From: Thermococcus sp.
Lineage (GTDB): Archaea; Methanobacteriota_B; Thermococci; Thermococcales; Thermococcaceae
Length of the DNA stretch: 14,143 bases
Direction of reading: 5' to 3'
Assembly: GCA_027035445.1 (NCBI GenBank)
Contig: JALVUT010000113.1
Location: 1 to 14,143 of the forward strand
Part shown: piece after piece, positions 1 to 5,427 of the stretch
How the letters are laid out: every line of letters begins with the position of its first letter
How positions within the stretch are numbered: position 1 is the stretch's first letter
Program-made: the position numbers and the translations under genes
Notes under the pieces: model-generated
What the model was told of the DNA's origin: nothing
The model's input: the letters and a program-made list of their open reading frames with translations, nothing else
Database searches by the model: none

Positions 1-482
1 ACACCGCTACATTAGTGTGCAAGGCGTTTGTTTACAATCCCGCTCAAAATAGCGTCGGAATAAGCATTGTAAGCGTCAAAGAATGGTCAGTGAATAATCG
101 CGACCTAAAAGATGCTCTAGAGCATGCCTGGGTAGTAAAATACCCAGAGGCTATAAACGCGTCAAAGATTGGAGTGATAACGTTCGAGAATACAGCGCAC
201 ACAGGACTCATAACCCTTGAAAAAGACTTATTTGGAGCTTATATCTCAGTATCACTTAAATACACAATATCCCCCAAAAGTGGAGATGATGTCACATTCG
301 TAGGCACAGGTATAGTAAACATAAAGCAGGATAACAGTGACGTGATGGGTGATATTGGGGTTAATGTGGGTGTGACAATTGTGCTTGGAGAATTAGTGGA
401 GCTTCCGAGGACAGCAAAGATAGCATGGGACTTCATTGGACCTATAGTAATAGGGAAAATCAAAAATAAAGTTTTGGGGTGA
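1..482 (+). CDS. Uncharacterised protein with hydrophobic C-terminal tail, 5'-truncated by window edge
   Basis: I do not recognise this family. The reading frame is open to the left edge (codons before the GTG at 15 contain no stop), so the true start lies outside the window. About 160 residues are visible: a soluble, probably beta-rich part (roughly to residue 110) and a C-terminal tail of about 45 residues rich in Gly, Val and Ile that ends in VLG. It is a paralogue of the protein encoded at 886-1455: ATLVCKAFVYNP pairs with GTLTCRAILYSP, ITLEKDLFGAYISVSLKYTI with VYHLEHDLYGLTFTMELHYE, and FVGTGIVNIKQDNS with FIGVGSAQITQNS. By that alignment about 30 N-terminal residues are missing. Its stop codon lies inside the GGGGTGAT Shine-Dalgarno of the next gene, so the two should be translated together. 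No signal peptide can be judged. The gene is real with good confidence; the function is unknown. Confidence 0.75.
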   Translation, partial: TATLVCKAFVYNPAQNSVGISIVSVKEWSVNNRDLKDALEHAWVVKYPEAINASKIGVITFENTAHTGLITLEKDLFGAYISVSLKYTISPKSGDDVTFVGTGIVNIKQDNSDVMGDIGVNVGVTIVLGELVELPRTAKIAWDFIGPIVIGKIKNKVLG

Positions 483-488
483 TATAAT

Positions 489-851
489 ATGGCAACCGCA
501 AGTTCATTAAAAAGAAAAAGAGAAGTATTTACTTATTCCTTTCTTTCCTTGATTTTGGTGTTTTTTGCTATTTTCATGACGTACAAAGTTGTTAATTCAA
601 TTGAAGTTATTAAGTTTCAGATTTTCTTGGGCGTTTTAATACTGTTGGCATCATACTTCAGAAAATACAGAAGTCCAGAAATTTCGGGGGAGAAAATGAC
701 AGTATTGGGATTAATTATAGTAACCTGCGACATTCTTGGGATTTATCAGGTTACAGACAATGGAATTTTATCGATTTCCCTTGGGATAATATGGGGAGTT
801 ATAATAACAGTTTCGGGTTATGTTATCATTCTCTACAATAAACCCAAATAA
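489..851 (+). CDS. Small four-helix membrane protein
   Basis: This 120-residue protein has a short basic N-terminus (KRKRE at residues 8-12) and four hydrophobic stretches, at about residues 16-33, 43-56, 71-88 and 94-115. It is therefore probably an integral membrane protein with both ends in the cytoplasm. I recognise no family or catalytic motif. The start is the ATG at 489, with GGGGTGAT directly upstream overlapping the stop of the preceding gene, so it belongs to the same transcript. The coding region is strikingly AT-rich (57 G/C in 180 bases at 541-720), unlike the housekeeping genes further right, which suggests acquired DNA. It is not obviously homologous to the membrane proteins at 1460-2032 and 2150-2725, although it occupies the equivalent position next to a tailed protein. 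A partner or immunity-type role is only a guess. Confidence 0.75.
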   Translation: MATASSLKRKREVFTYSFLSLILVFFAIFMTYKVVNSIEVIKFQIFLGVLILLASYFRKYRSPEISGEKMTVLGLIIVTCDILGIYQVTDNGILSISLGIIWGVIITVSGYVIILYNKPK

Positions 852-885
852 TTTACAAAACTCTGAGTGGCAGGGGGTGGAGTCC

Positions 886-1455
886 TTGACCGGGAAAGAA
901 CTAAAACAAATAGGCTTTGAATGCGATGACCTGTATCTATCCACGGGACTGGATAGGGAACATCATTTGTTATATAAAGGAACGCTAACGTGCAGGGCGA
1001 TTCTCTATAGCCCTACCCCATACTATCTACGGGGCAGCATAACTGATGTGTATGCAGTCGAGATTACTCCAAAAGTGCTTGATAACGACCTAGTTGGGGA
1101 ATGGGGGTATACACCAACCATCAACATTGCCCCCAATGGCTATTATACCGTGTTGTTCCAAAGAAACACTACAAGCATTGACGTCTATCACTTAGAACAT
1201 GACCTGTATGGACTCACTTTTACCATGGAGTTGCACTATGAATTTAACTCCACCAACGGATTGTTCAGCGAAGAGTTCATAGGGGTTGGCAGTGCTCAGA
1301 TAACTCAAAACTCAGTGCAGGCGGCAATAAGTGGGACCGTATTTGTTGGGGGAACTGCAGTTGGGATACTTGGTTTCTTTGTGACACTACCTCTATCAGC
1401 CCAGATCGTGGGTGGTGTTTCTCTTATAGTTGGAGCGTATCAGTCTTTGGGGTGA
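886..1455 (+). CDS. Uncharacterised protein with glycine-rich hydrophobic C-terminal tail (paralogue of the gene at 1-482)
   Basis: I do not recognise the family. I chose the TTG at 886 (189 residues) because GGTGGAG lies just before it. An ATG at 820 would overlap the preceding gene by 32 bases and has no ribosome binding site, and a GTG at 877 is also possible. The N-terminal ~140 residues look soluble and rich in beta strands, with aromatic residues. The last ~45 residues form two hydrophobic, Gly/Ala/Val-rich segments (SGTVFVGGTAVGILGFFV and AQIVGGVSLIVGAYQSLG) separated by LPLS, which could be a helical hairpin in a membrane. No signal peptide is visible. The paralogy with the first gene covers most of the visible length. 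The stop TGA again sits inside the SD of the next gene (TTGGGGTGAT, the same junction as at 477-486), which points to duplication of a two-gene unit. Function unknown. Confidence 0.75.
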   Translation: MTGKELKQIGFECDDLYLSTGLDREHHLLYKGTLTCRAILYSPTPYYLRGSITDVYAVEITPKVLDNDLVGEWGYTPTINIAPNGYYTVLFQRNTTSIDVYHLEHDLYGLTFTMELHYEFNSTNGLFSEEFIGVGSAQITQNSVQAAISGTVFVGGTAVGILGFFVTLPLSAQIVGGVSLIVGAYQSLG

Positions 1456-1459
1456 TCAA

Positions 1460-2032
1460 ATGAATGGGATAGTAATTCAACTTCTTGGTATTGCCTTTTC
1501 TATTTCGTTTTCAGTTGTCTTGAGCTACGGCGGTGGATTAAAATCCCTTCTCAGATATTATGTCGTGGTATCCCTTCCAGTGATTCAAACGCTCTCTTTT
1601 CTTTGTAACCCGCCACCACGTTCTGGAGTTCCAGTGATGTTTATTGTGTGGAGTGTAGTAGTGGTGTTGTATCTTGGAGGAACTTTCTGGAAACATGCTG
1701 TGTTGGGTATTGGGGTTCATAGGGGAAAGGGCAGTAAGAATGCACCACTACCTATAATTATTCTGATGCTCTTTGGGTTTGCATATCTGGGAGTTTTGAT
1801 GTTTACGGACATGCCTGCCCTCTTTATTTTATGGATATTTGGATCCTGTTACACGCTAGCTACAATGAACAAGAAACTATACTCACTTGTTGAACTATCA
1901 GTGAACTGGCTACCAGAGCTTTCGGGTATTGTCTATGTAATCCAGTGTAGGGACATTATATCCCTCGTGTATTCGGCCACGATTGTGCTCGTGTGGAGAT
2001 GGTATCGTGGATTTCCCAAAAATGATCTCTGA
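1460..2032 (+). CDS. Multi-pass membrane protein (paralogue of the gene at 2150-2725)
   Basis: This 190-residue protein has six or seven hydrophobic segments and is probably a polytopic membrane protein. The start is the ATG at 1460, five bases after GGGGTGAT, which overlaps the stop of the preceding gene; an upstream in-frame ATG at 1430 lies inside that gene and has no SD. It aligns along its length with the protein encoded at 2150-2725: FLCNPPPRSGVPVMFIVW pairs with FFANPPDSVVIFFIIW, MNKKLYSLVELSVNWLP with LNRKLRPLAVFTLEYLP, and IVYVIQC with ISLVLQC. The shared NPP motif after the second helix, the N(K/R)KL loop and the LP...QC motif look like family signatures. I know of no named family with these features. 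Cotranscription with the tailed protein suggests a partner role (anchor, transporter or protection), which is inference only. Confidence 0.75.
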   Translation: MNGIVIQLLGIAFSISFSVVLSYGGGLKSLLRYYVVVSLPVIQTLSFLCNPPPRSGVPVMFIVWSVVVVLYLGGTFWKHAVLGIGVHRGKGSKNAPLPIIILMLFGFAYLGVLMFTDMPALFILWIFGSCYTLATMNKKLYSLVELSVNWLPELSGIVYVIQCRDIISLVYSATIVLVWRWYRGFPKNDL

Positions 2033-2091
2033 TGCACACTCTATGATCTACTACCGCTTTGGCCGTGAATGTTGCATCCATAAATTTGCTA

Positions 2092-2098
2092 TTTATAT
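2092..2098 (+). promoter_or_regulatory. Candidate TATA box for the membrane protein gene at 2150
   Basis: TTTATAT lies about 55 bases before the ATG at 2150, in the 117-base gap that separates this gene from the upstream unit. Transcription would begin near 2120. The match is to the archaeal TATA consensus; the upstream BRE element is not clearly purine-rich, so this is moderate support that the last membrane protein can be expressed separately. Confidence 0.4.
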
Positions 2099-2149
2099 GG
2101 GTGCACTGTCTTTCTTTGTGGGATTATATCAAACAGCAGGGTGATCCAA

Positions 2150-2725
2150 ATGAACTTTCAGATATGTGGGTGGTGGATGTTGTCCCTTCCGGTTTTCCTT
2201 TTTCTGGTTCTGTTCAGTAAGACACGGAGCCTGAGAAAATCCGTTCAAAATTACATCATTCTCTCCATTCCTATCTTGGAAATTATAATATTTTTCGCAA
2301 ATCCCCCAGACTCTGTAGTCATTTTCTTCATAATCTGGCTGGTCTTCGTGGTTTTCCCAACTTCAAGGAATTACATAGCCTACGAAAAATGGGCGCGGAT
2401 CCCAATGTACGATGACTTAACGAAAGATGACATCAGGCGTAAAGACGTCCCCCGACCCATTGCAGGGGCTATAGGAGGATCCATACTCATTGAAGTGGCC
2501 TGGTTCCTCCATCCCAGATGGGGCTTGATAGTCTTATGGATTTGGGCTATGCTCCACTTCACTGCCCTGTTAAACCGGAAGCTCAGGCCCCTGGCGGTTT
2601 TCACACTTGAGTACCTCCCCCCTGTTTTGGCAATTTCACTGGTGTTGCAATGCCCATCATGGTTTGCTATCATCTACATGGGAAGCTTTTTGATACCCTG
2701 GGGTAGCAGGTGCTGGTGGTACTAA
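2150..2725 (+). CDS. Multi-pass membrane protein (paralogue of the gene at 1460-2032)
   Basis: This 191-residue protein has five to seven hydrophobic segments. The ATG at 2150 is preferred over the GTG at 2141, because that GTG is part of the GGGTGATCC ribosome binding site. It shares with its neighbour the NPP motif (residues about 48-50), the NRKL loop and the LP...LQC motif. It differs by a more charged central loop (WARIPMYDDLTKDDIRRKDV, residues about 80-99), which should face the cytoplasm. Unlike the upstream copy it is not directly preceded by a tailed-protein gene; it follows the paralogue after 117 bases and may have its own promoter. It looks like a duplicated copy that has become an orphan. 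Function unknown. Confidence 0.75.
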   Translation: MNFQICGWWMLSLPVFLFLVLFSKTRSLRKSVQNYIILSIPILEIIIFFANPPDSVVIFFIIWLVFVVFPTSRNYIAYEKWARIPMYDDLTKDDIRRKDVPRPIAGAIGGSILIEVAWFLHPRWGLIVLWIWAMLHFTALLNRKLRPLAVFTLEYLPPVLAISLVLQCPSWFAIIYMGSFLIPWGSRCWWY

Positions 2726-2805
2726 TGGGGTTGTTGAGGGGTGAGGTGTTAACCACGGTAATGCTCGTGTTCGGTGGTTATCTAACGTTCGAGGAGGTTG
2801 GGTAA
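2725..2805 (+). CDS. Possible 26-codon ORF overlapping the upstream stop (TAATG)
   Basis: The stop TAA of the membrane protein gene overlaps an ATG at 2725 that opens a 26-residue frame ending at the TAA at 2803-2805. The peptide contains TTVMLVFGGYLTF, which could be a short membrane segment. There is no clear SD for the ATG, so expression would need reinitiation by the terminating ribosome. It may equally be the decayed end of a longer gene or a chance frame. Confidence 0.2.
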   Translation: MGLLRGEVLTTVMLVFGGYLTFEEVG

Positions 2806-2921
2806 AGTCCGAGGGGCAAAACTGTTAAAATGCCGGGATGATGTGGGCGAATGCTTGGAAGCTTCCACAAGGGGGATGAAAAATTCATTCACCTTTCCCA
2901 ATGCACAGCCGTCCAGCAACC
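2806..2921. other. Intergenic stretch with palindromes before moaD
   Basis: No credible gene is seen here. It contains a perfect 12-base palindrome, TGGAAGCTTCCA, at 2856-2867 and a short hairpin, ATGAA-AAA-TTCAT, at 2876-2888. GCCGGG at 2832-2837 could pair with CCCGGC near 2929-2934. These could mark a terminator region for the accessory locus, an operator, or a structured RNA. Nothing decides between these. Confidence 0.3.
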
Positions 2922-2928
2922 CTTTTAA
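2922..2928 (+). promoter_or_regulatory. Candidate TATA box for moaD
   Basis: CTTTTAA is centred about 25 bases before the expected start of transcription near 2950, just before the GGTGAT ribosome binding site at 2952-2957. The spacing fits an archaeal promoter with a short leader, but the TATA match is modest. Confidence 0.4.
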
Positions 2929-2961
2929 CCCGGCCCTCCAATACCACTTTGGGTGATCTGG

Positions 2962-3228
2962 GTGAAGATTGTCGTCCGGTATTTCGCGCGCTATCGCTCC
3001 CTAGTGGGTAGGGGGGAGGAGGAACTGGAGGTTCCGGAGGGTACAACGGTTGGAGAACTGATCGAAATCCTCAGGGAGAGGTATCCCGTTCTCCGGAACG
3101 AGGTCTTCGCCGAGGAAGATGATCTTGTGGACGTTCACGTTTCAAAGAACGGGCGTTATGTTGGTTTTGACAATGTACTTGAAGAAGGGGACAGGGTTGC
3201 CGTATTCCCCCCGGTGAGCGGTGGTTGA
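2962..3228 (+). CDS. moaD: Molybdopterin synthase small subunit MoaD (ubiquitin-like sulfur carrier)
   Basis: MoaD is the ubiquitin-like carrier whose C-terminal Gly-Gly is adenylated by an E1-like enzyme, then thiocarboxylated. It donates sulfur to precursor Z within the MoaD-MoaE synthase to make molybdopterin, which in Thermococcales mostly serves tungsten enzymes. The 88-residue product has the beta-grasp pattern: KIVVRYFARYR at the start, EELEVPEGTTVGELIEIL, the hydrophobic loop before NGRYV, then EEGDRVAVFPPVSGG with the diagnostic terminal Gly-Gly. I chose the GTG at 2962 because GGTGAT lies four bases upstream; the GTG at 2953 is inside that SD. The stop overlaps the SD region of the next gene, the adenylyltransferase that would activate this protein. 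Related SAMP proteins of archaea look similar and can also modify proteins, so a dual role is possible. Confidence 0.88.
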   Translation: MKIVVRYFARYRSLVGRGEEELEVPEGTTVGELIEILRERYPVLRNEVFAEEDDLVDVHVSKNGRYVGFDNVLEEGDRVAVFPPVSGG

Positions 3229-3229
3229 T

Positions 3230-3928
3230 ATGCTGACTGGGAGGGAGCTCGAACGCTATGACAGGCAGATGATGATCTTTGGAAGGGATGGGCAGGAGAA
3301 GCTCAAGGGTTCAAAGGTAGCCGTTGTGGGTGTCGGTGGCCTGGGCAGTCCTGTTGCATACTACTTAGCCGCCGCGGGTATAGGCAGACTCCTCCTTGTG
3401 GATAACCAGGAGCCCGAACTCAGCAACCTGAACCGGCAGCTCCTCCACTGGGAGGAGGACATTGGAAAACGCTCAAAGGCTGAATCTGCCCGCTGGAAGC
3501 TTGAACGCTTTAACGGTGATATCATCGTGGAGACTTTCACGGGGAAGCTCAACAGGGACAACATCGATGACGTGCTAGATGGGGTTGATGTAATCGTTGA
3601 CTGCCTTGACGGCTTCGAAACGCGTTATCTTCTGGACGACTACGCCCAGAGAACGATGGTTCCTCTGGTTCATGGTGCCGTTGAGGGCACCTTTGGTCAG
3701 GTTACAACAATAATCCCGAAGATAACAAAGAGCCTCAGGGAGATATTCCCGAATATGGAAAAGAATGAAGAGAGATTTCCGGTGCTTGGGGCAACTGCCG
3801 GGGTTGTTGGTTCCTTACAGGCCATGGAGGTCATAAAGCTCCTTACTGGTCTGGGAGAGCCTCTCCTCAACAAACTCCTCCTTATTGATCTGGCCTTCAA
3901 TACCTTTGAGGTCGTGGAGCTCCGTTAG
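3230..3928 (+). CDS. MoeB/ThiF-family E1-like adenylyltransferase lacking zinc cysteines
   Basis: This 232-residue protein matches the adenylating enzymes that activate MoaD or ThiS by transferring AMP from ATP to the terminal glycine. Visible features are the opening RELERYDRQMMIFG, the Rossmann motif GVGGLGS (34-40), VDNQ, the ATP-binding NLNRQ (66-70, arginine finger R69), K80/K83, and VDCLDGFETR with D124 and D127. The ATG at 3230 is preferred to the GTG at 3221, because GGTGG lies just before it. The MoaD stop overlaps this SD, so the two are cotranslated and probably form an enzyme-substrate pair. Oddly, the two CxxC pairs that bind structural zinc in MoeB/ThiF are missing: the usual position reads EIFPNMEKNEERFPVLGA, and C125 is the only cysteine. 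So no catalytic-cysteine rhodanese-like or thioester step is apparent. A MoeB role is likely; ThiF or SAMP activation cannot be excluded. Confidence 0.82.
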   Translation: MLTGRELERYDRQMMIFGRDGQEKLKGSKVAVVGVGGLGSPVAYYLAAAGIGRLLLVDNQEPELSNLNRQLLHWEEDIGKRSKAESARWKLERFNGDIIVETFTGKLNRDNIDDVLDGVDVIVDCLDGFETRYLLDDYAQRTMVPLVHGAVEGTFGQVTTIIPKITKSLREIFPNMEKNEERFPVLGATAGVVGSLQAMEVIKLLTGLGEPLLNKLLLIDLAFNTFEVVELR

Positions 3929-4791
3929 GGTTCCTCCACTTTTATCTTCTCGTTGGTCTCCGTTACGTTGATGATCCCCTCCCAGCGACCCTTCTGGATT
4001 ATCGTCATGTTGCCCATGGTAGGGTCGTTTACCTCCGCCTTTGAACTGGCATCGTACGATATCCGGCCCCATTTAAGCTCTCCGCTGACGAAGTGCAGCT
4101 CCAGCACACCGTTGCTGACGTTGAGCTCGGCATTTTGAGTTGGCGAGAAGTATGTCACCGCCATTTTAAGGAGGTCTTCGCTATCAATCCTGTAGACAAG
4201 TGTCAGACCGTTGTTCTCGCTTCTCTGCACCGGAGTCCTGTTTACGTATCTTTTTGCAAGACTGATGATGTTGTAATCCCATACAAGCTCGCTCATAGCC
4301 GAGTCGTTTACCTTCAGCCAGCCGCTTAGCGTTTTCGTGTACATACTTCCGTTGACTATCAGCAGGTGGGTCGTGCCTGAGGTTCCGTCGGAAAGGCTCA
4401 TGGTGGTTGTATTTATGATGGCGTTCCTGCCCTCAAAATCCAGATAAGCCCTGGTTAGGATCCTGAGCCGGAGCGCGTTCGTCTGGGAGAAGTTGCCCTG
4501 GATGACCGTCACGTTGAGGTCGAGCGTAACGTTGCTCGTGTACTCAACTTGGTGAACCCCTGAGAGCCATTGCCCCGGACCGGGGGCCGGCGTTGCGGTT
4601 GCTGTCGTTGAGCTGATTTCCGTTGGCGATGATGTGGTGGGGACGGGGGCTGTCTCTGAGGTACCCACGCTCCCCGGGACGGTTCTCGAGGCGGTTCTGC
4701 TTGTGCCTGAATTTTCCCCGCCGGAGGAGATGCAGCCTCCCATAACCCCAACGAGTAGAAGCACTATGAGCACCAATGCGTACCCTCTCAT
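3925..4791 (-). CDS. Secreted lipoprotein with Thr/Ser/Pro-rich linker, unknown function
   Basis: The product has 288 residues. It begins with a signal peptide (residues 1-19, hydrophobic core ALVLIVLLLVGV) and a lipobox ending GVMGGC, with the lipidated cysteine at position 20. Residues about 21-75 are a Ser/Thr/Pro-rich spacer typical of archaeal surface proteins. The rest (76-288) looks like a beta-rich extracellular domain with many N-glycosylation sequons (NVT, NFS, NTT, NGS, NRT, NMT). Its alternation of short strands recalls LolA/LppX-like lipoproteins, but I cannot assign it. The start has AGGTGA five bases upstream. Its 3' end overlaps the end of the convergent adenylyltransferase gene by four bases. 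It is divergent from moaE, with its own BRE/TATA. There is no sign that it takes part in cofactor synthesis; it appears to be inserted between the moa genes. Confidence 0.85.
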   Translation of the reverse strand: MRGYALVLIVLLLVGVMGGCISSGGENSGTSRTASRTVPGSVGTSETAPVPTTSSPTEISSTTATATPAPGPGQWLSGVHQVEYTSNVTLDLNVTVIQGNFSQTNALRLRILTRAYLDFEGRNAIINTTTMSLSDGTSGTTHLLIVNGSMYTKTLSGWLKVNDSAMSELVWDYNIISLAKRYVNRTPVQRSENNGLTLVYRIDSEDLLKMAVTYFSPTQNAELNVSNGVLELHFVSGELKWGRISYDASSKAEVNDPTMGNMTIIQKGRWEGIINVTETNEKIKVEEP

Positions 4792-4825
4792 CTTTTCACC
4801 TCTACCGAATGAGATCGAAGGGGAC

Positions 4826-4837
4826 TTAAAACTTTCG
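4826..4837 (-). promoter_or_regulatory. BRE/TATA of the lipoprotein gene
   Basis: Read on the minus strand, CGAAAG (BRE) is followed by TTTTAA (TATA). The TATA centre is about 37 bases before the ATG, which places transcription start near 4804 with the AGGTGA site just inside the message. It is part of a compact divergent promoter region shared with moaE. Confidence 0.55.
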
Positions 4838-4852
4838 TGAGGCCCGGCAAGG

Positions 4853-4859
4853 TTTTAAT
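4853..4859 (+). promoter_or_regulatory. Candidate TATA box of moaE
   Basis: TTTTAAT lies about 36 bases before the moaE ATG at 4892, giving a predicted transcription start near 4880 and a short leader containing GGTGGGA. The upstream bases CAAGG give a weak BRE. It faces away from the lipoprotein promoter 20-30 bases to the left. Confidence 0.45.
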
Positions 4860-4891
4860 GGTGAGACCATGAATATCACCCGGTGGGAGCA

Positions 4892-5320
4892 ATGAAGGTT
4901 AGGTTAATGAGAGAGCCCTTTGATCTGAAGGAGGCATTGAATTCAATCGCCAGTCCTGAAGCTGGGGGATACGTGTTTTTCCTCGGCAAAGTCCGGGATG
5001 AGAACCATGGTAGAAAGGTCTTGAAGCTCGTGTATGAGGCGTATCCCGAAATGGCAGAGGGGGAGATGGAGAGGATAAGGGAGGAGGCCCTCAGACGCTT
5101 TGTGATCCTTGACATGGTGATCTGGCATCGATACGGGGAGCTGGTGGTTGGAGAGGATACAATACTGATCATCGCAGCTGCAAAACACCGAAAAGACGCG
5201 TTTGAAGCCTGTGAATGGGCAATCGATGAGGTAAAGAGCCGCGTCCCGGTATGGAAGCGGGAGTTCACGGAGGAGGGGGTGTTCTGGATAGAGGGGAACC
5301 GGACAGTTCCAGAGGGATGA
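4892..5320 (+). CDS. moaE: Molybdopterin synthase large subunit MoaE
   Basis: MoaE binds precursor Z (cPMP) and, with thiocarboxylated MoaD, inserts the two dithiolene sulfurs to give molybdopterin. The 142-residue product shows the family landmarks: GGYVFFLGKVRDENHGRKV with R35, YPEMAEGEM, WHRYGEL (H79, R80), and KHRKDAFEACEWAIDEVKSRVPVWKRE with H99, R100 and the two catalytic lysines K115 and K122. The lysines have the same spacing as K119 and K126 in E. coli MoaE. The length is normal for the family. The ATG at 4892 follows GGTGGGA; the GTG at 4883 is part of that SD. The gene is separated from moaD and its activating enzyme by an opposite-strand lipoprotein gene, so the two synthase subunits are transcribed from different promoters. 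Confidence 0.92.
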   Translation: MKVRLMREPFDLKEALNSIASPEAGGYVFFLGKVRDENHGRKVLKLVYEAYPEMAEGEMERIREEALRRFVILDMVIWHRYGELVVGEDTILIIAAAKHRKDAFEACEWAIDEVKSRVPVWKREFTEEGVFWIEGNRTVPEG

Positions 5321-5324
5321 ACAC

Positions 5325-5344
5325 TTCTGTTCTCTCCGTTTTTT
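5325..5344 (+). terminator. T-rich transcription terminator after moaE
   Basis: Starting four bases after the moaE stop, the strand is rich in pyrimidines and ends in six consecutive T at 5339-5344. Archaeal RNA polymerase commonly terminates at such U-rich tracts without needing a hairpin. It lies just before the next gene's control region. Confidence 0.45.
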
Positions 5345-5369
5345 GCAAACTATTATAGATAGTATGCAA
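5343..5369. promoter_or_regulatory. Inverted repeat, candidate operator upstream of the SPASM gene promoter
   Basis: The left arm TTGCAAACTAT (5343-5353) and right arm ATAGTATGCAA (5359-5369) match at 10 of 11 positions and are separated by TATAG. The centre lies about 35 bases before the TATA box, a place where a bound dimer would more likely help than block transcription. Overlap with the T-tract at 5339-5344 means part of it could also serve in termination of moaE. Confidence 0.55.
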
Positions 5370-5380
5370 AATCGGAATAG

Positions 5381-5394
5381 GAAAAGTATATATA
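5381..5394 (+). promoter_or_regulatory. Strong BRE/TATA of the SPASM-domain gene
   Basis: GAAAAG followed by TATATATA is a near-ideal archaeal BRE/TATA. It predicts initiation near 5416, leaving a leader of about 12 bases with GGTGG before the ATG at 5428. It is the strongest promoter match in the window. Confidence 0.75.
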
Positions 5395-5427
5395 CGATAC
5401 TGGTTCAACCTTCTTCCGGTGGTCTTT

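Noticed and set aside
820..885. Start of the second tailed protein at the ATG at 820
   Set aside because: It overlaps the end of the preceding membrane protein gene by 32 bases and has no ribosome binding site; GGTGGAG precedes the TTG at 886.
2837..2843. Possible box C (GATGATG) of another C/D sRNA
   Set aside because: No CTGA or paired D-like box lies at a proper distance, and no D'/C' pair is present.
3354..3363. TTGCATACTA inside the adenylyltransferase gene as a second copy of the 5343-5369 operator
   Set aside because: It is one half-site in coding sequence with no mirrored arm, so chance is the likely reason.
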